A stretch of 18,253 bases of DNA from Candidatus Omnitrophota bacterium (GTDB taxonomy: Bacteria > Omnitrophota > Gorgyraeia > JAFGHF01): assembly GCA_024543015.1 (NCBI GenBank), contig JAMXCY010000003.1:1-18253 (forward strand), read 5' to 3'. The notes beneath the pieces were generated by a model. It worked only from the letters and a program-made list of their open reading frames with translations. It searched no databases and was not told where the DNA came from. This document shows positions 1 through 7,422 of this stretch, in pieces (position 1 is the stretch's first letter; every line of letters begins with the position of its first letter). The translations under genes were made by a program, and so were the position numbers.

Positions 1-2
1 AG

Positions 3-3000
3 GAGCTTAACAAATGGGGTGTGATCCACAGACCAGCCAAGAAAGTGTCCCCTCCAATAAGGCTTAGCCCCACAGGTGCTAAGACACAGAAAAAAGGTAA
101 AAAAGACAAAAAGAAACAAAAAGGGGAAGCAGAGAAAGCTGATAAGCGAGTACCTATCCCGCGCACACGGAAGGTATACATACCTCGAACACGTCAATTC
201 AGCGACCGCCGGCGAAAAAAACCGAAAAGTCCCCGGAACTCTAGGGCTACCCGTAATAATAATAGCGTTTTCCGAGCCAATCAGGAAAGTGTTCCAGACT
301 CAAGCGGGAAAGTGCCCCCTGAAGATAGCGCAGGCAGAAAACACAATCAGAAGAAGATAAGTTTTAGCGTTAAAAAATCACCACAAAATCCCATTCTTGA
401 ACCGATTAAAGGGCCAGGGCACGAATGGGAAAGCGCCCACGTATTCCATCCAGCTGCGTTCTACTGGGAAGGTAAATATTACCTGTTGTATAGAGCCCGC
501 GGTGAGGATGGTGTTGATCGGCTTGGCTTGGCCATCAGTGAAAACGGCGCGGACATTACCGAGAGACTAAAGAGCTGGATTTTAGGGCCCGACGATGAAA
601 AGCTACTCGGAGAGATAAGCTCTGAGGACCCCAGAGCTGTCATAATCGGGGATAGGCTATATGTTACCTATACAGCCGTGATCGATAAACTGATGGATAA
701 AGATAAAGGGACGGTAAACCTTAAACCGGTGATTGCCAGTATGCCCATTGCCCAGTTTATAGAGAATGCAAAGAAGCTAAAGACTGCTCAATGGATATGG
801 GAAAAAACCCCGGCTTTTGAAAACAAGCGGATACTCAATAAAAACCTTGTTCTTTTTCCGAGGGCCATTGGAGGGAAATTCTTCAGCCTGCACCGTCAGT
901 CTTTCGAAGATAAAGATAAGCACTGGACATACAACGGAATACAGATTGCTTATGCTGATCAGGTCACTGGTCCCTATTCTGGTACGAAAGAAATCATCAG
1001 GCCACGAAAGGGTAAATGGGACAGCCACCATATTGGCTCAGCCGCACCACCCATAGAGACTGAAGATGGCTGGTTGCTGTTCTATCATGGTTCTGATGGC
1101 TCCGGTTCCAATGGGGTTGGTGTTTATCGAGTTGGTTATGTCCTTCTTGATAAGGATAATCCCACAGTTGTTCTTGAGAGATCTGAAGAGGCGCTCTTTG
1201 AGCCCAGCGAAGATTATGAGACCACGGGCAGACCTGGTGAAAAGGTTTGGGTTCCGAATGTGGTCTTTCCATGCGGGGCGGTGATAAAAGGAGGCGGGAA
1301 TATTCTAAAATCAGGAGATACGATTTTTGTCTACTACGGAGCAGCAGACCACAGCGTTGCCCAACTGGAGCTTACCTATCAAAGAGGAGAAGAGAGTGGT
1401 AACGTTTTCCGAAGGAAAAATCCTGGATCTGCTAATTCTTATTCTCCCAACACTTCTTTCGGAGGAGGCAATTTATTACTCCGTCACCATCAGGCAGATT
1501 TGGTTATTCAGGCTTTTCCTAAGAAGATAATCAAGCTAGGTAGTGGCTATAAAAAGAAAGCCTGGCATGAGGATTTACCGCTAGATTTAGATTCAGAAAA
1601 TGCGATGAAAATACAACAGGCAACTGAAGCCCTAAAGCAGCTGGGGTCTGGTAATAAAAAGATACTTTCCAGGGCCCTTAGATTTGAGGAAGAAACTACA
1701 GTAGTAGAAGTAGATCTGCCGAGCCATTTTCTGAATTACGGAAGGCAGGCAACTGGCGAAGTTTACTATCAGATAGCCCATATTGGCAAGGAAGGCAAAA
1801 TAATTTATGTTTCAGCAATGTTCTTGGAAGATACAGAAGATTCTAGATATATAGCTGCGCTTATGTATTGTGATCAGATGGTCATAGAAGACTATGCGCC
1901 GATTCTGGCCAGAGGCGAAATAGTTACTTATCAAGATGTTCAACAGGCGCATGAGCGGGCTATGCAGGTAGATCCTTTCGGGGTTTATGAAGAGATAGAT
2001 AGAAGATCTAGGCTGATGATGGCTGCAACTGATATGTTTACCCTTGGCTTGGCACGGCAGCAGAGAAAAGCTCTTAGAGATGAAATTGCCCAAAAAGAAA
2101 GCCACTTAGAAAAAATTAGAAGTACAGCTACAGTATCTAGGGAAGATTTGCCTGAACTGATGCTTATCCTTGATGCTATAGCCAGATTACACATTCGTCT
2201 AGCTTCTCTTTATGACCTGGAAGAGGATGCTCACCGAAAAGCAGTCGAGCATTACAAATTAAGCATAGCTACATTAAAAGCTATTGAAGAGGATGCAGAG
2301 GTTAATGTTGGTGGCTACCTTCCTGTTCAAATTCACATGAGGATTTTGTTTATTTTGGCCAGACAGAAAATGTTAATTCGCTTAAAAGACGAGTTTCAAA
2401 AATTCAGCCGTTTGGAGATCGGCCGATACGTTTCTGCGCCAGAAAGAGAAACCTTAGATGCGTTTATGGAGCATAATTTTTACCATGTAAGAAAGGCAGT
2501 TATAGAGATTTTAAGGCATCATTGGGAAGAAGGCTATAGAGATAACAAACCTGGCGGAGAGCTAGTTAACATACGTAAGACTATAAGATTTATCAAAAGA
2601 TCTCAATATATCCCCAAGCGGGATACTTCACAGAAGGCGGATGGCGGAGAAAATATACAGATGCGGCGGTTCCTGAAACTCCAGATTTCCCTTTTTGTGC
2701 GGGACTTGTTAGCGACAGAAGCCTATAAAAATGGCAAAGTTGTTCTTGGCTCTGATTTTGATTTTCAAAACGCAGAAAAGAGACAAGCCTTTGTTGAGAG
2801 AACGCCTATTCAGCTAACCTGGCTGAAGGAAACAGTTACTGCGGATGATTTTAATACGCCAATTCAGTTTTGCGGCGTTTCAGTAGACCCCAAGGATAAA
2901 AGGATAAAGATTATGGGATATGCCTTGGATAATCTTGGCTTACGTTTTAACCCAGACAGCAAGGGTATTCGTCCAAGCCCTATAGTAGAGATTGCTATCG

Positions 3001-4295
3001 CGCAGATCAAAGATTTGAATGATAACGATAGCCCTAATCAGTTGAATGGATTAATCCGTGATTACCAAGATTTTTTCTTTGGCAAGATTAATCTCGAAGA
3101 GTCAGATGAACCTAGAACAAGAGACGTTTTCCAAGCTGAAGCGGAAGAAGGCGAGAATCAGCCTCGAACCGGTGGAAGGGCTCCTAGGCGAGGCAGAGGT
3201 GGTCCGGATAAAGGCAGAAACCTTTTTAGCGCTCCGCGTTTGATTCCCGATGCCGAGTTAGACCCCTTGACCGCGGCAATGCAGGAGGCAGAGAGCACGA
3301 ATGATGTCAGAGCCGCATTTGGCCCATCCGTCAGATTCTTGGCGAAAGAAACACGAAGCGCATCAGGAGCAGATGATTCAGAGCCCGAGCGCCCCTCGCT
3401 GGCGTCAAGGCGATACAAAGATGCAGAGAAAATTCGCTTAATTCAAGAAGCTGCCGCAAGGGTTAGAGAGAGAAAGCCAAAGGTATATGTAGAGGATATA
3501 GCAGCAGATCCAGAATGTCCTTTAAATAAAAGTCAGATTTATAAACTTCTTGGGAAACTGAACGACGAGAGTCCTGGCAAAGCGAAAGAAGTGTTAGGTC
3601 TGGAAGTTAAAACCCATTCTCTGCATCACCAGAGGGGGGTTGAAGAAAGGATTGTAGAGCGTCTGAGTAAATTAAATGAGGCTATGGACCCTCTTCTTAA
3701 AGATAATCCCGGAACGATAATTACCGAGCCTCTTCTGGCACGTGAAATCGGAATTGATCATACTACATTGAATAACTGGTTGAAACGTCACGAAGACGAT
3801 CCTCGAGTACAAGCGTTTAAGAAAAGAATGTTGCGAACAACCATGTATGGTCGTATATGTTGGGTGGTAGCACAATTGATTGTTTGCGGCAAAAGAGTTA
3901 CCGAAGATACAGTAAAAAATAGTCTTAAGCAAGGAGGAATTACTAGCAAGCATTATGCCACTTGGAAATTCAAGAATAGATTTGATCTTAAACAGTATTT
4001 ATTAGATTTAAAAGAGCATCCTCTCACTGAAATAGAGAATATAGTTGATGCAGCTATAGATTACGGGGTTGGATATGAGAGGCTTTGGGAATGGTGGAGT
4101 AAGCGGATAAACTCTTTGACTAAAGACGTAACCCAAATACATGATTTTATGACTGAACATGAGACGCAGATTCAAAGAATAGCGCATAAGATAAAAAGCC
4201 TTAAAGAATTAGGGGACTTCCCCCAATCTGAAGCGGAGGGTGTCCCGGATGCAAAGGGGACAGTGTCCCCGAGGAAAGATAGCGAAAATGAATAA
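3..4295 (+). CDS. GH130 (mannoside phosphorylase-type) domain protein with long helical and HTH-like tail, 5' partial
   Basis: Residues here count from a GTG at 21, but the frame is open to the left edge (ELNKWG precedes that codon), so the true start is probably outside the window. Residues 1-115 are Lys/Arg/Ser/Pro-rich and look disordered. About 120-452 is a GH130 five-bladed propeller: NPILEPI at 123, FYWEGKYYLLYRARGED, EDPR at 202-205 (D203 matches the family's proposed general acid), LFPRAIGGKFFSLHR, WDSHHIGSAAPPIETEDGWL, VWVPNVVFPCG and YYGAADHS near 438. GH130 enzymes phosphorolyse or hydrolyse beta-mannosides; the substrate cannot be told. About 480-1060 is mostly helical with no recognised family, perhaps TPR-like. 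About 1040-1130 is a low-complexity linker. The tail holds HTH-like segments, for example LAREIGIDHTTLNNWLKRH. Typical GH130 proteins are about 300-400 residues, so the fusion is unusual. The GH130 call is firm; the role of the rest is unknown. Confidence 0.85.
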   Translation, partial: ELNKWGVIHRPAKKVSPPIRLSPTGAKTQKKGKKDKKKQKGEAEKADKRVPIPRTRKVYIPRTRQFSDRRRKKPKSPRNSRATRNNNSVFRANQESVPDSSGKVPPEDSAGRKHNQKKISFSVKKSPQNPILEPIKGPGHEWESAHVFHPAAFYWEGKYYLLYRARGEDGVDRLGLAISENGADITERLKSWILGPDDEKLLGEISSEDPRAVIIGDRLYVTYTAVIDKLMDKDKGTVNLKPVIASMPIAQFIENAKKLKTAQWIWEKTPAFENKRILNKNLVLFPRAIGGKFFSLHRQSFEDKDKHWTYNGIQIAYADQVTGPYSGTKEIIRPRKGKWDSHHIGSAAPPIETEDGWLLFYHGSDGSGSNGVGVYRVGYVLLDKDNPTVVLERSEEALFEPSEDYETTGRPGEKVWVPNVVFPCGAVIKGGGNILKSGDTIFVYYGAADHSVAQLELTYQRGEESGNVFRRKNPGSANSYSPNTSFGGGNLLLRHHQADLVIQAFPKKIIKLGSGYKKKAWHEDLPLDLDSENAMKIQQATEALKQLGSGNKKILSRALRFEEETTVVEVDLPSHFLNYGRQATGEVYYQIAHIGKEGKIIYVSAMFLEDTEDSRYIAALMYCDQMVIEDYAPILARGEIVTYQDVQQAHERAMQVDPFGVYEEIDRRSRLMMAATDMFTLGLARQQRKALRDEIAQKESHLEKIRSTATVSREDLPELMLILDAIARLHIRLASLYDLEEDAHRKAVEHYKLSIATLKAIEEDAEVNVGGYLPVQIHMRILFILARQKMLIRLKDEFQKFSRLEIGRYVSAPERETLDAFMEHNFYHVRKAVIEILRHHWEEGYRDNKPGGELVNIRKTIRFIKRSQYIPKRDTSQKADGGENIQMRRFLKLQISLFVRDLLATEAYKNGKVVLGSDFDFQNAEKRQAFVERTPIQLTWLKETVTADDFNTPIQFCGVSVDPKDKRIKIMGYALDNLGLRFNPDSKGIRPSPIVEIAIAQIKDLNDNDSPNQLNGLIRDYQDFFFGKINLEESDEPRTRDVFQAEAEEGENQPRTGGRAPRRGRGGPDKGRNLFSAPRLIPDAELDPLTAAMQEAESTNDVRAAFGPSVRFLAKETRSASGADDSEPERPSLASRRYKDAEKIRLIQEAAARVRERKPKVYVEDIAADPECPLNKSQIYKLLGKLNDESPGKAKEVLGLEVKTHSLHHQRGVEERIVERLSKLNEAMDPLLKDNPGTIITEPLLAREIGIDHTTLNNWLKRHEDDPRVQAFKKRMLRTTMYGRICWVVAQLIVCGKRVTEDTVKNSLKQGGITSKHYATWKFKNRFDLKQYLLDLKEHPLTEIENIVDAAIDYGVGYERLWEWWSKRINSLTKDVTQIHDFMTEHETQIQRIAHKIKSLKELGDFPQSEAEGVPDAKGTVSPRKDSENE
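4256..4270. repeat. GGGGACA-G-TGTCCCC palindrome inside the 3' end of the GH130 gene
   Basis: A perfect 7-bp inverted repeat around a central G lies nine codons before the stop codon and is translated as part of the KGTVSP tail. Related GTCCC/GGGGA strings lie at 42-53 (read as KKVSPP), 309-317 (KVPP), 4212-4224 and 4240-4245. Palindromes of this type are typical of REP-like elements spread by IS200-type REP-associated transposases. No transposase is visible here, so the mobile origin is inference. Confidence 0.45.
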
Positions 4296-4296
4296 C

Positions 4297-4373
4297 CGGA
4301 CAGGTCGGGAAAAGGAGGGGATAAGGTTGAATGCACAGGCCCGTGGCACCTTATTCTTCCCCCGACTTGTCCG
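4297..4373. repeat. 77-bp imperfect inverted repeat (REP/MITE-like hairpin)
   Basis: The outer arms, 4297-4309 and 4361-4373, pair over 13 bp with a single G-T wobble. An inner stem pairs ATAAGGT (4321-4327) with ACCTTAT (4348-4354). The element starts two bases after the stop codon of the GH130 gene. No T-run follows on either strand, so it is not a classical intrinsic terminator. It may be a REP or MITE-like repeat, or an mRNA 3'-end stabilising hairpin. Confidence 0.5.
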
Positions 4374-4405
4374 ACTGTGGAAGCTAAGCCTCAACAGAAA
4401 AAAGA

Positions 4406-4434
4406 TAGATTATTAAGTGGGAAAATAGTATAAT
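4406..4434 (+). promoter_or_regulatory. Possible promoter for the two PilZ genes
   Basis: A perfect TATAAT lies at 4429-4434. The -35 (TAGATT at 4406-4411, 17-bp spacing) matches only 3 of 6 positions. The implied start near 4441 would leave a very short leader running straight into the AAAGGGGGTGG ribosome site. TTATTA (4410-4415) and TAATAA (4431-4436) form a loose inverted repeat across it. The region is AT-rich, so chance matches are likely. Confidence 0.35.
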
Positions 4435-4456
4435 AAAATGAAAGGGGGTGGAAAAA

Positions 4457-4798
4457 ATGCCTGACTCTGAAGTGGGGAAAGAACGGCGAGTTTTTGAGCG
4501 GGTGTTGGCTAGGTGCCCGGTGAAAGTTAAGATCGAAGAAGAAAGAGAGTTGATTGAGGGCTCATCTAAAGATTTAAGCGATGGCGGCCTGGGCCTTTTT
4601 ACGCACTCAAGGATTGGACAGGATACACATCTAGAGATGTGGATTAAGATTGCTGCGCAATTAAAACCACTGCACATTGGCGGCAAGGTTGCCTGGGCAC
4701 AAAAGAGACGCCCGGACCTATGGCGTGCAGGGGTTTGTTTTGACGAGATGGCTTTTATTAAAATCGTCAAAATACTGGTTGGAAAAAGTTTAAATTGA
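4457..4798 (+). CDS. Single-domain PilZ protein (c-di-GMP receptor)
   Basis: This 113-residue protein is almost entirely one PilZ domain, the beta-barrel that binds cyclic di-GMP. Both binding motifs are intact: RxxxR is R11-V-F-E-R15, and DxSxxG is D39-L-S41-D-G-G44. A typical barrel end follows (VAWAQKRRP...WRAGVCF). The ATG at 4457 is preferred to an in-frame GTG at 4448 because AAAGGGGGTGG sits 5 bases upstream of it and would overlap the GTG. There is no signal peptide or membrane segment, so it should act in the cytoplasm as an adaptor. It is followed by a second PilZ gene 20 bases on, probably in the same transcript. Its partner is not visible. Family call firm, target unknown. Confidence 0.88.
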   Translation: MPDSEVGKERRVFERVLARCPVKVKIEEERELIEGSSKDLSDGGLGLFTHSRIGQDTHLEMWIKIAAQLKPLHIGGKVAWAQKRRPDLWRAGVCFDEMAFIKIVKILVGKSLN

Positions 4799-4818
4799 AA
4801 GGCAGGTGAATAGTTAAA

Positions 4819-5151
4819 ATGTATAAGAATGAACGCAGGATGTTTGACCGTTTTATGGTTGATTTTTCCGCCGAAATCAAAACAGTTGAGGCGCAGGAAA
4901 ACAGCTATGGGCAATGCCACGACGTTAGCGCCACCGGTATGGGTTTATTTACTGAAGACAAACTCATTCCCAACACAAAGCTGGAATTATGGCTGGGAGT
5001 GCCCAATGGACACCCTCCGTTTCACGGTTCGGCCCGGGTTATCTGGTCCAAACAGGTGCAGGAAGATAAATGGCGCTCGGGACTGGAGTTTGAAAAGGTA
5101 GACTTTATGAGCATCCGAAGAATCTTTACTACCTTAGGCCAAAAAGCATAG
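4819..5151 (+). CDS. Single-domain PilZ protein (c-di-GMP receptor), paralogue of the preceding gene
   Basis: This 110-residue protein is one PilZ domain with both c-di-GMP motifs: R7-M-F-D-R11 and D35-V-S37-A-T-G40. The layout matches the preceding protein (ERRxFxR start, GLFT after the second motif, WSKQ...WRSGLEF near the end), which suggests a tandem duplication that has since diverged. The ATG at 4819 follows GGCAGGTGA at a spacing of about 9 bases. The protein is cytoplasmic, with no membrane segment or output domain, so it must work through a partner. The strong promoter of the sugar operon begins directly downstream, so the two PilZ genes appear to be a separate short transcript. Confidence 0.88.
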   Translation: MYKNERRMFDRFMVDFSAEIKTVEAQENSYGQCHDVSATGMGLFTEDKLIPNTKLELWLGVPNGHPPFHGSARVIWSKQVQEDKWRSGLEFEKVDFMSIRRIFTTLGQKA

Positions 5152-5168
5152 GCTTTTGCTATAACTGC

Positions 5169-5197
5169 TTGACAGATAAGGGGTATTATGCTATCTT
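5169..5197 (+). promoter_or_regulatory. Strong sigma70-type promoter of the sugar operon
   Basis: TTGACA (5169-5174, perfect) is followed after exactly 17 bases by TATCTT (5192-5197, 4 of 6). The -10 is preceded by TG plus one base (5189-5191), which makes it an extended -10. Transcription should start near 5204, leaving a leader of about 43 bases before the lipoprotein gene. It is the best promoter match in the window and lies in the longest gap upstream of the operon. Confidence 0.65.
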
Positions 5198-5207
5198 GTG
5201 GTAATAC
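5183..5207. promoter_or_regulatory. Candidate operator: GTATTA-N13-TAATAC over the -10 box
   Basis: Two perfect 6-bp arms (5183-5188 and 5202-5207) form a 25-bp inverted repeat centred at 5195, inside the -10 box at 5192-5197. A dimeric repressor bound here would block RNA polymerase. Size and position fit operators of ROK-family repressors such as XylR, and the operon encodes a ROK-type regulator. The link to that regulator is inference, and the arms are short and AT-rich. Confidence 0.35.
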
Positions 5208-5246
5208 TTAAGATGTTATTTAACTCTTTAAGAAAGGAGAAAGGCA

Positions 5247-6539
5247 TTGTCGAAAGCGCGCTTATTTAGTCTGTTAATAGTCAGCCTTATAATGGGGGTA
5301 ATAGGCTGTACCAGAGCCCCTAAGGCTAAAACCGACGTAGTGATTTGGCACTGGATGACGGACCGTAAAAAGGCCTTTAATGAATTAGCCAAAAAATATG
5401 AGGACCAAACAGGCTTGAGAGTCGAATTTAAATTATTCGCTCCCTCGGACATCTATAGCCAGAAGGTGCGCGCGGCAACGCAAGCCGGTACTTTACCGGA
5501 TATATTTGGAATCCTTGGCGAGAAAAGAGACTTCGCTATTTTTATTAAGGCGGGGCATGTGCTCAATCTTAAAGCAGCAATGCGCGCTAAAGATTCCCAG
5601 TGGAAGAATAAATTCTTCTCCAAGGCGCTGATCGTTAATGAGTTTAAACGCGGCAATGAATTTGATGTGCCGTCGGGAATTTATGGCGTACCCATTGATG
5701 TCAGCAACATCCAGATGCTTTATAATAAGGATTTATTTAAAAAGGCCGGTCTTGATCCGGAGAAGCCCCCTCAAACATTTGAGGAGTTTCTGGCTGCGGC
5801 AGCTAAATTAAAAACAGCCGGCATTCAAGGATTGGTTTCCGGTTGGGCAGAGGTTTGGATGATTGATTGCCTGGCCTCCAACTTTGCCTTTAATATTATG
5901 GGTGAGAAAAAGGTGATGAACACCTTCCGCGGTGAGGTGCCTTACACCGACCCCGACTGGATTCGCGTATTTAGTTTATTTAAAGAGATGGCCGATAACG
6001 GTGTCTTAGCTGGCGGCATTATTTCAATGAACAATAAAGACGCCGAACAAAATTTTGCTAACCAGCGTTATGCCTTTACCTTTAACGGCTCCTGGTGCGT
6101 CAATGTTTATCAAGGGATGAACCCCAACTTAAATTACGGGGTGATGTTTGTGCCTCGTGTCTCCGAGCGTCATCCCATGCTAATCTGGGGCGGTGCCGGT
6201 TCTTCTTTTATGGTTAATGCCAACTCCGAAAACAAAGACAAAGCTGTTGCATTCTTAAAATGGCTTACTGATACCGAGCAACAGGCGTATCTGGCCCAAG
6301 CCACAAATAATCTACCGGCCAATAAACTTAGTGTAGCCAATATCAGTCCCATTCTCTCTCAGTTTGCCGAAAGTATGGAAAACACCACTCATCCGAATAT
6401 CTGGAGTGCGCATGAGAAAAGCCCCGTGGTGGAGGCCTATACTGTGGGTATCCAACAAATAATCTTAGGCACCAGAACTCCCGAACAAGTTGCCCGGGAG
6501 GTTCAGGAAGTAAAGATAAGGGAAATGGCTAAAGATTAG
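5247..6539 (+). CDS. Sugar ABC transporter substrate-binding lipoprotein (CUT1 type)
   Basis: This is the extracytoplasmic receptor of a carbohydrate importer of the SBP_bac_1/8 (MalE-like) family. A TTG start at 5247 is supported by AAAGGAGAAAGG just upstream and by the position of the signal peptide. Residues 5-20 are hydrophobic and end in the lipobox V-I-G-C21, so the mature protein is lipid-anchored at C21. The family pattern follows: VVIWHWMTDRKKAFNELAKKYEDQTG near the N-terminus, TLPDIFG, YGVPIDVSNIQMLYNKDLFKKAG, then WLTDTEQQAYLA toward the end. The 430-residue length is normal. It is the first gene after the strong promoter and abuts its two permease genes. The sugar cannot be read from sequence; the downstream GH94 gene suggests a beta-linked disaccharide or oligosaccharide. 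Confidence 0.93.
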   Translation: MSKARLFSLLIVSLIMGVIGCTRAPKAKTDVVIWHWMTDRKKAFNELAKKYEDQTGLRVEFKLFAPSDIYSQKVRAATQAGTLPDIFGILGEKRDFAIFIKAGHVLNLKAAMRAKDSQWKNKFFSKALIVNEFKRGNEFDVPSGIYGVPIDVSNIQMLYNKDLFKKAGLDPEKPPQTFEEFLAAAAKLKTAGIQGLVSGWAEVWMIDCLASNFAFNIMGEKKVMNTFRGEVPYTDPDWIRVFSLFKEMADNGVLAGGIISMNNKDAEQNFANQRYAFTFNGSWCVNVYQGMNPNLNYGVMFVPRVSERHPMLIWGGAGSSFMVNANSENKDKAVAFLKWLTDTEQQAYLAQATNNLPANKLSVANISPILSQFAESMENTTHPNIWSAHEKSPVVEAYTVGIQQIILGTRTPEQVAREVQEVKIREMAKD

Positions 6540-7418
6540 ATGAAGCTTAAATCAACTTTAGAAAATTACTTATTCATTTTACCGGCAGTAGCAATCTTTT
6601 CGATATTCTATATCTATCCTTTTTACGCCACCTTTAATCTGGGCCTGCGATCTTGGGATGGGGTTTCTGCGGTAAGTCAGTTTGTGGGTTTGCGCAATTT
6701 CAAAGAGATTATTTTTCAAAGCCGGTTCTGGTGGCCTTCCATAGGGCATGCGGCTTACATAACCTTGATTGCCCTCACGCTTCAAAATGCCTTGGCCCTA
6801 GCTCTAGCCATGGCTTGCGACCGCCAGATAAAATTAGGAAACTTTTATCGTTTAATCTTTTTTATCCCGCCGGTATTGTCGGAAGTTGTCGTGGGTTTGG
6901 TTTGGAAATGGATTTATAACGGCGACTACGGTTTGCTTAATCACTGGTTAACCAATTTAGGCCTGGCCCATCTTGCTCGCGCTTGGCTATCGGACCCCCA
7001 GACTGCTTTGACCTGCGTAGCTATTATTCATTCCTGGAAAGGCTTTGGTTGGGGCTTTATCATTTTGTTGGCCGGTTTGCAAACTATTCCCCGACAATTA
7101 TATGAAGCCTCCCGAGTTGACGGAGCCAATGGCTGGCAGAGGTTCTGGCATGTAACTATTCCTTTGATGATCCCTGTATTTGTCTTGGTTTCAATTTTAA
7201 CAATTCTTGGTTCGATGCAGGCCTTTGTTTTGGTCTTGACTATGACCGGGGGAAGCCCGGCCTTAGGCACTTCAGTTCCGGTATCCAGAATTCTACATTC
7301 GATGCGTGGATCTTTACGTTTTGGTTATGCCTGTGCTCAGGGGATTATCTTTGGTTTGACTCTTGTGGTTATTTCGGTAATTCAGATTCGTATTTCCAAA
7401 AAAATGAAACAAGCATAA
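6540..7418 (+). CDS. Sugar ABC transporter permease, MalF/UgpA type
   Basis: This is the first inner-membrane permease of the importer (BPD_transp_1 fold, CUT1 family). Its 292 residues have about six membrane helices, starting with ENYLFILPAVAIFSIFYIYPF at residues 8-28, as in MalF-type partners without the extra periplasmic loop. The cytoplasmic EAA loop that docks the ATPase is clear: YEASRVDGANGWQRFWHVT from residue 188. The ATG overlaps nothing but follows the lipoprotein stop directly (TAG|ATG) with no good ribosome site of its own, so translational coupling is likely. No ATPase gene accompanies it. Confidence 0.95.
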   Translation: MKLKSTLENYLFILPAVAIFSIFYIYPFYATFNLGLRSWDGVSAVSQFVGLRNFKEIIFQSRFWWPSIGHAAYITLIALTLQNALALALAMACDRQIKLGNFYRLIFFIPPVLSEVVVGLVWKWIYNGDYGLLNHWLTNLGLAHLARAWLSDPQTALTCVAIIHSWKGFGWGFIILLAGLQTIPRQLYEASRVDGANGWQRFWHVTIPLMIPVFVLVSILTILGSMQAFVLVLTMTGGSPALGTSVPVSRILHSMRGSLRFGYACAQGIIFGLTLVVISVIQIRISKKMKQA

Positions 7419-7422
7419 GATT

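Noticed and set aside
14..67. Short ORF ATG...TAG preceded by AGGAG at the left edge
   Set aside because: It has only 17 codons, and the overlapping long frame continues upstream past the window edge, so it is most likely chance.
76..360. 94-codon Lys/Arg-rich frame at the left end
   Set aside because: It is a shadow of the low-complexity linker of the GH130 protein, which continues in the correct frame into a strong domain.
4297..4373. Intrinsic terminator after the GH130 gene
   Set aside because: The stem is strong, but no T-run follows on either strand. Called a repeat or hairpin instead.
4384..4920. 178-codon open frame on the minus strand
   Set aside because: It lies across both PilZ genes, which have intact motifs and ribosome sites on the + strand. 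Its translation shows no domain pattern.
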